Positions 1 through 10,490 of a stretch of 64,000 bases of DNA are shown here, in pieces. The number at the start of each line of letters is the position of its first letter. Positions within the stretch are counted from its first letter, which is position 1. The stretch comes from Glycine soja (taxonomy: Eukaryota > Streptophyta > Magnoliopsida > Fabales > Fabaceae). The translations under genes and the position numbers were made by a program. The stretch is from the NCBI RefSeq assembly GCF_004193775.1, contig NC_041018.1:41644677-41708676 (forward strand), in the 5' to 3' direction. A model generated the notes under the pieces. That model worked only from the letters and a program-made list of their open reading frames with translations, was not told the origin of the DNA and searched no databases.

Positions 1-1779
1 GAGAGATTGGATTCTCAACAGAGTATTCGAAGTGATGAACTTCTTGGTCGGGGACATAGAATCAAGAATCTCTCTACACGTCTGAAGGATCATGTCACAC
101 ACACTGCGACTGTAAGCCTCTCGACCAGTTCACCACTTCATTCAAAATCCTCAGGTACGCGTTATCCCATTGCACATTTTATTAATTGTGACAAATTTTC
201 TGTACAACACCGTGCTTTCTTGGCAGCAATTACTGCAGGGTATGAGCCAAATTCTTTTGCCGAGGCTGTTAAGGATGAGAAATGGCGAAATGCCATGAAG
301 GAAGAAATTCAAGCTTTGGAGGACAATGGTACATGGACAACCGAAGATTTACCACTGGGAAAGAAAGCTATAGGATGCAAATGGATCTATAAGATCAAAT
401 ATAATTCAGATGGGTCTATTGAGCGTCACAAAGCAAGATTGGTTATTCATGGCAACAGACAAGTTGAAGGCGTTGACTATAATGAGACATTTGCTCCCAC
501 GGCAAAGATGGTGACAGTTCGAACATTTTTAGCCATTGCGGCAGCCAAGAACTTCCAACTACATCAAATGGATGTTCGCAATGCGTTCTTGCACGGAGAC
601 TTGGAGGAAGAAGTGTATATGAAATTGCCTCCTGGCTTTGAAAAGAAATCTCCCGGTAAGGTGTGTCGCCTTCGAAAATCTTTGTATGGTTTGAAACAGG
701 CCCCTAGATGTTGGTTTGCTAAATTGTCGGATGCCTTGAAAACTTATGGCTTCGAACAGTCCTACTCTGATTATTCTCTTTTCATGTTGCGCCGCCGTAA
801 CACCGAGCTGTATGTCTTGGTGTATGTTGATGATATAGTTATATCAGGAAATCAAAGTGATGCTATACATAAATTCAGGGATTATTTGGGCCACTGTTTC
901 CACATGAAAGACCTTGGAAAGTTGAAATATTTCCTTGGCATTGAGGTTGCTCGGAATGCTACAGGTATTTTTCTCTCGCAAAGAAAATATGCATTGGATT
1001 TGATATCTGATTGCGGACTACTGGGAGCAAAGCCTGCGACCATTCCTCTTGAACAAAATCATCAATTGGCCCTTGTTGAAGGGGAGGGCATCAAAGATCC
1101 AACTGGATATAGGAGTCTCATTGGACGACTTATCTATTTGACTATTACTCACCCTGAGTTGTCGTATTGTGTTCATATCCTCGCTCAATTTATGCAGGCT
1201 CCAAAGATTGAGCATTGGAATGCAGCTCTTCGGGTTGTTCGGTACCTAAAAGGCAATCCTGGTCAAGGGATTCTTCTAAGAACTGATTGTGATTTGCGCT
1301 TGTATGGCTACTGCGACGCAGACTGGGCAGGCTGTCCCCTCACTAGACGATCTTTGACAGCTTATTTTGTGATGTTAGGTAGTTCCCCCATCTCTTGGAA
1401 GACTAAGAAGCAAACTACAGTGTCTCGATCTTCGGCCGAAGCTGAGTACCGCTCCATGGCTGCAGCTACTTGCGAACTCAAGTGGTTGAAAGGATTGTTG
1501 AGCTCTCTTGGTGTTGAGCATACTGATCCTATGCAACTTTATTGTGACAGCCAATCTGCCCTTCATATTGCTAATAATCCGGTCCTCCATGAGCGTACGA
1601 AACACATTGAAGTTGATTGCCATTTTGTGCGAGATGAAATTGTCAAGGGTAGCATCCAACCTTTGTATGTTCACACTTCTAAACAACTAGCTGATATCTT
1701 AACAAAGGCTCTAGGAAAACGTCAATTTGACTCTTTGCTGTCCAAGTTGGGCGTTCTTCATCTCCACGCTCCAACTTGA
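1..1779 (+). CDS. Ty1/copia pol polyprotein, C-terminal part (reverse transcriptase + RNase H)
   Basis: The frame is open from the first base, so the true start lies upstream; the TTG at 7 is not a start. It encodes the end of the integrase/linker region, then reverse transcriptase and RNase H, which copy the element RNA into DNA inside its particles. Visible marks are the RT entry region with KARLV and DYNETFAP, the block QMDVRNAFLHGDL, LYGLKQAPR, and the catalytic box YVDDIV near residue 275. RNase H follows with the acidic residues in YCDADWAG, SSAEAEYRS and YCDSQSAL, and the HIEVDCHFVRD block. The frame ends in LADILTKALG..., the usual copia C-terminus, with TGA at 1777-1779 directly before the purine tract. 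No stop or frameshift is seen. Catalytic residues look intact, so the protein could be functional if the 5' half is. Confidence 0.93.
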   Translation, partial: ERLDSQQSIRSDELLGRGHRIKNLSTRLKDHVTHTATVSLSTSSPLHSKSSGTRYPIAHFINCDKFSVQHRAFLAAITAGYEPNSFAEAVKDEKWRNAMKEEIQALEDNGTWTTEDLPLGKKAIGCKWIYKIKYNSDGSIERHKARLVIHGNRQVEGVDYNETFAPTAKMVTVRTFLAIAAAKNFQLHQMDVRNAFLHGDLEEEVYMKLPPGFEKKSPGKVCRLRKSLYGLKQAPRCWFAKLSDALKTYGFEQSYSDYSLFMLRRRNTELYVLVYVDDIVISGNQSDAIHKFRDYLGHCFHMKDLGKLKYFLGIEVARNATGIFLSQRKYALDLISDCGLLGAKPATIPLEQNHQLALVEGEGIKDPTGYRSLIGRLIYLTITHPELSYCVHILAQFMQAPKIEHWNAALRVVRYLKGNPGQGILLRTDCDLRLYGYCDADWAGCPLTRRSLTAYFVMLGSSPISWKTKKQTTVSRSSAEAEYRSMAAATCELKWLKGLLSSLGVEHTDPMQLYCDSQSALHIANNPVLHERTKHIEVDCHFVRDEIVKGSIQPLYVHTSKQLADILTKALGKRQFDSLLSKLGVLHLHAPT

Positions 1780-1786
1780 GGGGGGG

Positions 1787-2018
1787 TATTAGGATAATAT
1801 TGGAAACTTAAGATAGAAAATCAAAATGGGTCTGATACTTATTTGCTGTCATTATTAAGGTGTAGTTATTTGCTTTCAATTCTATTTTCCATTTTTCAAG
1901 GATTTAGTGTAATTACCCTAGGAAGAGCAAGCGGTGTGCTTTGTGTATATAAATCAGTCTTTGTGCATCAATACAACATACAAAATTCTGCCTCATCATA
2001 TTCTTTTAGAATATAACA
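1787..2018 (+). repeat. 3' LTR of the copia element
   Basis: It starts directly after the purine tract with TATTAGGATA and ends with AATATAACA. Canonical ends would be TG...CA with inverted TGTTA/TAACA; here the first TG reads TA, a G-to-A change. A TATA box (TATATAAA, about 1945-1953) marks the U3 promoter. The length of about 232 bp is short but normal for copia. The end call rests on the TAACA terminus and not on a matching 5' LTR. Confidence 0.75.
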
Positions 2019-4060
2019 AAATGAAGTTGGAGCATCGTAATCCAAAGTTAATATAATCCCTTGTTTAGGCCTATAACATTCATGAAATTTATTGTAGGAC
2101 TAGACAGCCAAACAGACTAATGATGCCATGCGACCAATTCGATCGTTCAAGAAAAGAGAAGGCACAGTGATTCTTCATAGACCCGCAAATATTGTTATGT
2201 CCATTATAAAATTAATAACATTTTACCCGAAATGATGGTACTGTTGAACGCACAAGGGCATAGGAGTGTCAATATGTTTGTGTCACATATGGCTCCCCAA
2301 GATTATTGAATGCAAATAAAGTTCTACTAATTAGCCATATCAGCATGTCAACTGTTAAGTAAAATAATGTGCTTTATTTTTTTGAAAAAGTTTAGTTACT
2401 CAACACGTTCCATCAATCTTGTATCTGTTCTTCTACGTGATCTTGTGCCTTATACCGCTGGAATTCATCTTCAAAGACAAATTATGGCACAGAAATTTGC
2501 AGTCAGAAGGGGCAACTAGCACATAAAATAAGCAGATGTATACACATTAGATTTTATTGAATCTCGTAGTAAAATTACACGACAATATATACAGTATCTC
2601 GTAAAGTCATTAATAATTGAAACACATGCAATTATTCATCTCCCGACAGAAAATCAAATAAGCACTTAATGTTGATCAAAGCAGACAGTGAATTAATAAA
2701 TATAAAAAAAAAAAATGAAGGGGGTTTTGTTATGGTTTTGACTGAACAATAAAGTTGTGGACTTGTGAGACAAGTTGAATGTGAGAACTCATAAATGAGA
2801 CGCCATGAATCACGATAATTAAGAAGGAAGATGATTCACGATATCGGTGAGTGACGGTCACGGTGTTCTCCCAATCACCCTAACAAGGGGAACAGAGAAC
2901 TGTGAATTAATGCAGATCCATTCACGCCTTCACGGTATCAAGTATCATGCCCTACCTCTCCGTGTCTAATATTGAAGAAATTATCAGATAATTTCGACTA
3001 TCATAAGTTTATAAACTACTGATATTTATGCAATGTGTAGTTAAATTTTTTATTTTTTAAAAAATAATAAAATTTAAATATATATCATGTAAAAAATAGT
3101 TAAAATTATATTGTGAAATAATTAGTAAATAAGTGACAAACTTAACTACGTGCTAATTTGTGTTTGAATAACAAGATAAAAGACTTTTATATTGTTACTG
3201 TGTGCATGATTTATTCTCTTTCCAATGTAACAGGACAAAACCTCAAATTTGTTTTTGGACCATGCAAAGAGAACTTAATAATGCAAAGATTTTTTACACT
3301 TTTATCTAATTATTAAATTGATTTCTGTGATAAGATTATTTATCGTATAAATAATGTTCCTATAGATATAATTTTTATTTTTATGTTTTTAGTCGGTACC
3401 GTAAGAAATTCTGTCAGTATGATCGTACAAATACGTTAAAAAGGATACGTTGTCTACTAGTCTTGATAGTTCTTCTAGTTTTCTGTCCACTTAAAACTCG
3501 TCTTGCGATAAGTATAAACATAACAAAACAATAGAACACAAAGTGGATGTTTGATTTCATGTTCAAAATTGATTTTAGATATTTTTAATGTTTTACACGT
3601 TTGATTTTAGTTGAAAAATAATTTAAAATTGATTCAGAATTGAAATAATTTAATTAATTTTTATACTGAATCTAAAAATTTATAATGAATTTTATTTTTA
3701 AGAAAACATTCAAACATAAATTATATTTATTCAAAATCAAAGGGAATGAACAATAGGAGGCACGTGAGAAGCAAAGAGACAGAAGAAATAGGTGGCGTGA
3801 TGTGGTTGGAGTTGGAAAAATCGGCGGGTGAGTACGATAATAAGGGGTAGGATTTGTTGGGATTCCTCTTTGTTGTGAAATGAAAGGTAGTAGTAGATAA
3901 GCTCGATGTGGTAGTGAAGAAAGAAAGTGATTTTGCAGAGAGAGATTTCAGACAACAGGGACCCATTTCCGTAATTTCCCTGACTCATTATTAAAACCCC
4001 TGAAACATTCCCGAGACGACGACGCATTAAAGCCACATCCAAAACCCAAATCCACACACT
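2019..4060. other. Spacer between copia element and membrane-protein gene
   Basis: AT-rich sequence with no supported gene. Positions 3541-3724 form a repeat-like stretch that begins and ends with ATGTTTGA in inverted orientation (ATGTTTGATTTCATG at the left, the complement of AATTTATGTTTGAATG at the right), which suggests a small MITE or its relic. A TATA-like ATTATTAAAA at 3987-3996 lies about 90 bases before the next start codon. The reading frames on the minus strand at 3727-4057 have no recognisable protein similarity. Confidence 0.4.
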
Positions 4061-4082
4061 TTTGTTTCTCTCTTCCTCTTCT

Positions 4083-4436
4083 ATGGCTGTGTCTGATGCT
4101 GTGGTGAGTAACCTAACGCTGCTCTATGTGGCGCTGATCCTCTCTATTAAGGCCTACGGCTTCCTGTGCGGACGCAGCTTCAGCGGCTGCTTTGTGCTCG
4201 TTGCGTCCACCGCCGCGGTGGCGCTCATTCTCGTTGCCACGCTGACGTGGGACGTGTCTCGCAAGGCCACGTATGCATTTGCCGCCGTTCAGCCTCCTCC
4301 TCCTCCTCCGCCGCCGCCGCACCACACCCACGAAACGTGCAAAGGTGGCATCTGCTGGCACGGCGTGGCGGTGCGATCGCCGGCGTCGCAGGTTCGCTTC
4401 AGACTACCCCAGAATCTTCCTTACACAACTTTGTAA
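4083..4436 (+). CDS. Small plant-specific two-helix membrane protein (117 aa), unknown function
   Basis: Intronless frame from the first in-frame ATG (MAVSDAVV). An upstream TTG at 4062 stays in frame but is not a likely start. Two hydrophobic segments are visible, about residues 9-29 and 34-54, followed by TWDVSRKATYA, a run of nine prolines encoded by CCT/CCG triplets, a His pair, and a C-terminal block CKGGICWHGVAVRSPASQV then RFRLP. I recall small dicot proteins with this same layout and C-terminal block, all of unknown function. The Cys pair (CKGGIC) could bind metal or form a disulphide, but that is a guess. The CDS is strikingly GC-rich against its AT-rich surroundings, which also explains the long frames on other strands here. 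Likely expressed from the TATA-like site near 3987. Confidence 0.72.
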   Translation: MAVSDAVVSNLTLLYVALILSIKAYGFLCGRSFSGCFVLVASTAAVALILVATLTWDVSRKATYAFAAVQPPPPPPPPPHHTHETCKGGICWHGVAVRSPASQVRFRLPQNLPYTTL

Positions 4437-4539
4437 TTAACAACTTCTCTTGATTACTGGATCAATACAATATGCGTGCGACACACAAAAAACAGGGGGG
4501 GGTGGGGTTAGTTAAAAAAACTTGGCACTCATTGTCCAA

Positions 4540-4597
4540 GACTCTTCGCTATGCAAAGATATGGGAATGACTCTTCGCTATGCAAAGGTATGGGTGG
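4540..4597. repeat. 29-bp tandem duplication
   Basis: Two adjacent 29-bp units, each starting GACTCTTCGCTATGCAAAG, differ at only a few bases. They lie about 100 bases after the stop codon of the small membrane-protein gene, so probably within or just past its 3'UTR. Confidence 0.85.
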
Positions 4598-7500
4598 GGT
4601 TAATTAATTTCTTAATTTCTTTTTCTTTTGGGTTGTCGGTTTCCGTTATTTTATATATGGTATACATATGATGCATTAAATTTTACCAACAACTTTTTTG
4701 AGAAGGGGACGAGAATTGAAACTTGAGAGTGGTGGTATATGCAGTTAGTTATATGTATGTGTATAGCTTGTAATATATGTTGATATATATCTGGTTAGAG
4801 GCCGGATTTGTGTGAATAAGTAATGTATTTTTTTTTAAGAAAAATATATATATAATGGGAGGAAAATGTACATTGGTTTGTGCTTGGTGTTTGAATATCA
4901 ATTTCCAGGTTTGGAGTTGGAGACACTGATGACTGATCATAATGGAGTGAGCAAAGCAGCGGTTTCTTTTGCTGACATGATATGAACTATTATAGGTTGT
5001 TAGAGGAAAAAAATAAAAGGATGGTTGGTGAAGGTGGACTTATATGTGTGGTATTTTCTGCGGTACTAATTTTTGGAAAAATTATAAATTTAACAAAGAT
5101 TTCATTTTTTTAAAAAATCTCTCTTAATTACTATAATAATATAACATTGTGTATCTATCACAATCTTTTTTTTTCCTATTGCATTACTTGAGATTCAATA
5201 AAAAATACACTTCTAGTCCTGAGTTTGAATAAAGTTACACCATGATATTTCTCTTTTTTAAACACTAGGTACAAGTAACAATGAAACAAATCAATTTAAA
5301 AATAGTATAATTCAAAACTCAATTCATTAAACTTATTTCATAAGTCAAATAAGTTAAACTTGAGTTAAAAAAATTAATTCGACAAATAAACGAGATGAAC
5401 TCCAGAAAATGAGTTTAATATATATTAAATGATATATTTCATATTATTAAATTTTTATCATTAGTTTTTAATTAATTTTATTTTGCAGGGAATAGATAAA
5501 TAATAAAAAAGATAATTATAATTTTAAATGAGTTAAACTAAACTTGAATTAAATCAAGTTTGTACTAAAAGGAAAGGTTCAAATTAAATTTAAGTTGATT
5601 TTTAGGTCTATTATTTATTTTATATTTAAGACTAATTTTGAACAATAAAAACAAATTACAGAGAAAAATCATGTATTTGCATGGTTTGAATAAAAATACA
5701 GAGAGAAAATAAAATTAAAAAATAACAAAGGTTTTAACTTTTAAGGCAAAGAGAGAATACACTAAAGAGAAAAGACAAAGAAAGTGAAAAAAAAAAAAAA
5801 AAAAGAGTGAAGGACACACCTATACAAGAGATGACAAACAAACCTAGTAGCAACACATGGATAATAAACTAAAGGTTGAACAGATTTCATATTGCTATGA
5901 ATAAGAGATTAAAAATGAAAAAGAAAAATAGAACGATCAAAAGCAGTAAAAAATCAAAATTTATTAAAAAAAAATATATTGAGAGAATAAAAATTAAAAA
6001 ACAGAAAAATTTAAAGTATTAAGAACTTAATTAAACCTAAGGACTAATGCTTGAAGGGTTTATGAAAAAATAAAAAAAATACAGACACAGAAACAAAAGT
6101 TGCCAACAGCCCACATTATGTACCTGCGAGTTGTCTCTATTAAACTCAACGTATTGGATTTGGACGCGTCAGCTAGCACAGAGGTCTAATGTTGCTTTTG
6201 GTTTTAGCTTGTTAGGTGTTGAATTAGTCTCGACCAGAGATATATTATGTCCATTCCAAAAAATTTCTTTGTTTGACATATATCCCAACGGATCTCGCTT
6301 TTTCTTTGTTGTTTCTTTAAAATTATATAATTTTGATAATTTTTAAATTTAAATATCATTATTAAATATTAATATAACTGTCATGAAATATTATTTTTAT
6401 GAAAATTCATATCCTAACCAAGTCAGTGGTGGTGGTAGCTGGCAGAATGAAAGCGGTTCAGACTTTTTTTTCTGATTTTTTTTTTTTTTTGCTGAATTTA
6501 TCGGTTCAGACTAATTACGTTGCATATGACTAAAAGTTTTAATTTATGAAAAAATTAATAAAACTTACTTATTTATTACGGGAAAATTCATTAGGATTAT
6601 GGTAACCTTGAAATATGTAATAATTTCTCTCTGTTAAGAGATGAGTTTGATGACTACTCACTCACCTGGTGAATTGCTACTGGACATAGGCAAAGTGACA
6701 TTTTATATTTGTGAATAAGGTTACAAGAATCTAGGAATCCAGGCCATTCGGGTAATTCTGATACAGGTTGGACTATAACAAATCAAGTGTTGATAAAGTT
6801 GAAAAATAATTATGGAATTTTTTTAAGAAACTTTAACATGTCAATTTTTGTTGAAGTTTGTACTTTGAATAACATAACTCAATTATTTACTCGACTAGGG
6901 TGTTTTACTGGCTACGTATTATTTGATCTTGTTTGTTAACCTGTTTTTATTTAATTAATTAAATTTAAAAAATATCAATTTAAATGATTTACTTAGTTAA
7001 TTGAGAATAAGATACTCAAATTAATTAGTATTAAAATTTTCAAATTAGTTATTATATTAATATTTATTTTAAAATACTGTTAAATAAACCTACACAATTT
7101 AATAATTAATTATGACATTTTTGTTTTTTAAGTCCACTTGAATTAGTTTGGATCATGGGTTATGTAAAAAGAAATTATTGTATACTTAAAATTTGTTGAT
7201 TTAGTTAATATATTGGGTTTGTCTAATTGATCTAAGGTTATAAATGAGTTAGATAATCTCGGCTTCAATGATCAGTCGAATTTAGATATTTATTTTGTTC
7301 TTAATTCTATTATTAATGTGATTATTACTATGTTTAATGCATAATTCTTTCTCTCTCTCATGTTATTTATATTTAAATGTCATTGAAATTACTTTTTTTT
7401 ATATATTTTAATGTGATTGAAATATATAAAAAATTATTTTTCAATAACATTTTGCTTTTATTTTAATTGATTAACTAATGTCTTATTATTTTTAGTTGTT

Positions 7501-7970
7501 AATAAATTTGAACTTAGTTCCTAATTTTTTAACCACTAAGAAATTGGTTTCTATTTCAATAAAATATATTCTTACAATATAAATTTGAATAATCATTTTT
7601 GAATGGGAATGGGAATGTGTTTTGATGAGTTACTCTTAAAGAAGGGTATTTTTAAGAATCATTTGTGAGTTAACTATTACTCTGACCCTTGAAATTGTAA
7701 AGACATTGAATTTTAAAAAAAATTAATTTTACATATTTAACTCAGGCTAATAAATTAAACCTATTTTATTTAATTTTAAAATAAATGAAAGCTATTTATC
7801 TAAAGTGAATAAAGAGTATAGTTTTTTTATAATTAATTAAAAATTTAATATTTTTATATTTTATTACATATATTTAAATATTTTAGTATGATTCTAATTT
7901 TTAGCTTTTAATTAACAATTATAATATAATTCTTTATCTATTAAAGTAATAAATAATATTTCCATTACAT
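4598..7970. other. AT-rich spacer without supported genes
   Basis: Long runs of A/T with frequent homopolymers (for example the poly-A near 5789-5804 and poly-T near 6476-6490). Short frames, such as 6131-6346, show no family resemblance and have the composition of random AT-rich DNA. No RNA gene was recognised. Confidence 0.55.
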
Positions 7971-9010
7971 GGATCATGGAAATATGGATTATACCAAACG
8001 GGAGGTTCCAAGTAAAACTGTCTTGAAATTCAGTGATCCGAACCGATCTTCTGTGAGCTCTGGACCGCTTTCAAGGTAGGCTCTGATATTCCCTTGAGAC
8101 AGGAATGATCACCAATACCATATACCTCATGTATATAAATGCATGAAACATTAGCAAAGCCTCAAAACTAATGATTCACATATATAGTCTTTTTTGTTTT
8201 TGTCAAAATTTGAAACAAGGACCATAGTAATTCCCTTTATATCATGTTTTCCAAACGATTACACACACACTTGCCTGAACCTTATATGGGAAGGATACAG
8301 ACCATGTGAATATCAATTGACTTTTCCATATACCTTTGCCTTTTGTTCTCCTTTCATGAGATTTTTCTTCATTCATGTGTTTTCCCTGCAACTAACCGCA
8401 TAGTAGACTTAACAATTGAAGTTCAAACGTTAATCTGGCTTCATGTAAGAAGGAAATCAAGGAATTACATATACAAATCATTTTCTGCAGCAAAATGTAG
8501 AATGCAAATACACAAAATTTTATTGTTGTTAAAGCTATACGAGTGAGCATGAATAAGAGGGATATGGCTTTTGGGGTGGGTTTTCAACCCTCAATTATAA
8601 ATTTTGGTCTTAGAGTGAACCTTCCCTCGTTGGAGATATAATGTGCCTTGAGTTCAGTGGTATACACTGTGACTCTCCTATCCTCCTCCATCTGTCATTT
8701 TAGAGTTAGGGGTTGGTATTACAAGCTAAAACTGTGGTCCCAAAATCACATGAAATATAGAAAAATATTTGTATGCTATCATCCATTGTGGCCTAATTTA
8801 ACTTGCTAGATGATGATGTTCACATACAAGATCTCCCATGACCTAGGATTTTGGTTCAAAAAGATTTTCCCTAGCTACTGGATGTTAGAAAATGTTTCCT
8901 AACAAATGAATCTGTTTCTGTTGTAAGAGATTTTATGTATCAAAGATTCTGGGTATGCCGTGCAGGAACAATTATCATGTTGATTACCATGTTCAGTCTT
9001 AATGGGAGAG
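7971..9010. other. More balanced-composition stretch, no coding gene recognised
   Basis: Base composition rises abruptly near 7971 and stays less AT-rich up to about 9960, unlike the flanks. Frames at 8194-8546 have no resemblance to a known family. A possible 3' splice site (pyrimidine tract then TGGGCAG) occurs at about 9766-9777 in the second half. The stretch may hold an unannotated non-coding transcript or a gene relic; nothing stronger can be said. Confidence 0.3.
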
Positions 9011-9166
9011 TTTTTTTTTCTTTTTTTTATTGACAAATGTTAGTTATTAGAATATTAGTCTTATTAGCATGAGGGATCGAACCCGCTACCTTCCCCTCCT
9101 TTTCTTCTCCCTTAACCACCATACTCACCTTATATCTTCAACACCATACTCACCTTATATCTTCAA
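9011..9166 (-). mobile_element. tRNA-derived SINE, minus orientation
   Basis: Read on the minus strand it contains GGTGGTTAAGG, resembling a degenerate pol III A box. About 40 bases later comes AGCGGGTTCGATCCCTC, a near-perfect B box (GGTTCGATCC). An A-rich 3' tail appears as the T runs at 9011-9030 on the plus strand. The 5' end carries a 25-bp tandem duplication (9117-9141 and 9142-9166). There is no tRNA cloverleaf, so this is a SINE and not a tRNA gene. The exact ends and family are uncertain. Confidence 0.55.
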
Positions 9167-10299
9167 TGAGAGAGGTAGACAATGTGTCAAATAAAAGAGA
9201 CTCAAAATCAGTAGTATGTGTGGTATTAGCAGGTCCTTGGGCTGACATATGAATTATGACAAAAATGATTTTGGTATGTTATTAGAGTTAGTTCCTCACT
9301 GTTATTTGGATAAGCTGGTTTGAAATTTCTCCAATTTAGTCATTAAAAATTTTGTCTGAACTTGCAGCTATTTTGCATGTTCCCTTGAAATAGCGACATA
9401 TTTAGCTTTGGCTGTCTGGGCCTGATAGTTAGCTCAATCACTAATGAGTGATGGAGAACCAGCAATTTTCTTTGTTTTTCTCTAGGTATCGTCTTAGCAT
9501 CTCAATTTTCTTTGCTTTCCTATTATGTAACATATTTTAAACCTTAAAAGGGACTAATTAAAATGGCCTGAATGGGTTCAGTTCAGAGATTGTGATAGTT
9601 GCTGGACTTTACTATGATCCTTTAAGGAGAGACTGATATGGGCTTTTGAGTGACTAATTTTGGTAGCACTCCTCATATATGATGCTATAAATCTTGCGAA
9701 GACTAATTTGTATTTCTCTTTTTTTTTGGTTAGCTTTGGCTAAAATCCATGTTTTTTGTGTTTCACTTGTGGGCAGGTTTTGCTTTGGTTGGAGAGATCA
9801 GAATAGGCATCAATTAAACTTTGCAGTAGCTTATGGATGTTAGGAACTATTTTGACTTTATAGCAGCTTGTAAAATGATAGAAATTGTCTCATAAGAGTC
9901 TTTAAGCACTAATCGTGTAACTTGTTAATTTCTCTAGTAATGTTTTGTTGGTCGGGAGTTCTTTTACTTTTGGAACAAAATATTGGCAACAATACGTGTG
10001 AGTTGTTTGAAATATTTTTTTTTTATCAATTGAGTTATATAAAAAAAATTATCCTGTAGTTCTAAATGTATATTTTAAAAATTAATTAGAGGTCTATAAA
10101 AATATAATTGAAGAAACATACATAATATATGACTATTTATATTTTTAAAAAATATAATTGAAGAATACATACATAACATGTAGATTATTAAGCAATTATT
10201 ATATTAAAACATTTCTTTAATTATATTACTATTTATATTTTTAAAATATAATTGTAGAAAAGAATAAAAAAAATAAAATATAAGAATTTGAAATGATTT
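9167..10299. other. Spacer, possible non-coding transcript remnant
   Basis: Continuation of the less AT-rich stretch up to about 9960, then AT-rich sequence. Positions 9778-9960 could be a terminal exon after a TTTCACTTGTGGGCAG acceptor, but no open frame accompanies it. Two related AT-rich segments (about 10085-10145 and 10145-10255) share AAAATATAATTGAAGAA motifs. Confidence 0.3.
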
Positions 10300-10490
10300 A
10301 ATTCAAACAAAGAATTCAATTAGTTTCATCCAAACAAAAAAAAATTGAAGTTTGAGGAATGTCAATTTCTTCATCCAAACAAGTATTTTTAAAAATTCAA
10401 GGAATTTAATGGCCACATTTCAATTTTCCTGAATTTTAAATTCTCTAAATTTTCAAAATCCATCATCCAAATACACTACATTTATATCTT
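10300..10490. repeat. MITE-like dispersed repeat (CATCCAAACA type)
   Basis: The stretch holds several copies of ATCCAAACA and AATTCAAGGAATTT/AATTTTCAAAATCC, ending CATCATCCAAATACACTAC. The same style (TTTGGATGGAGAATTTTAAA on one strand) recurs at 49735-49860 inside VPS35. Recurrence of GTGTTTGGATG-like ends suggests one non-autonomous DNA transposon family. Terminal inverted repeats were not delimited exactly. Confidence 0.4.

Larger units (their letters stand above)
1..2018 (+). mobile_element. Ty1/copia LTR retrotransposon, 3' half (5' end outside window)
   Basis: The order is pol reading frame, purine tract (1780-1786, a run of G) and then a 3' LTR, which is the standard 3' half of a Ty1/copia element on the plus strand. 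Gag, protease, most of integrase and the 5' LTR lie left of the window. The pol frame is open across all of the visible part, so the copy is fairly young or was recently active. Target-site duplication and LTR divergence cannot be judged without the 5' end. Confidence 0.93.

Noticed and set aside
4113..4453. Long alternative frames over the small membrane-protein gene
   Set aside because: Their Arg- and Pro-rich products arise from the GC-rich composition and triplet repeats of the true CDS.
9070..9090. GGTTCGATCCC B box as a tRNA gene
   Set aside because: No anticodon arm or acceptor stem can be formed around it, and a T/A-rich tail follows; a SINE explains it better.
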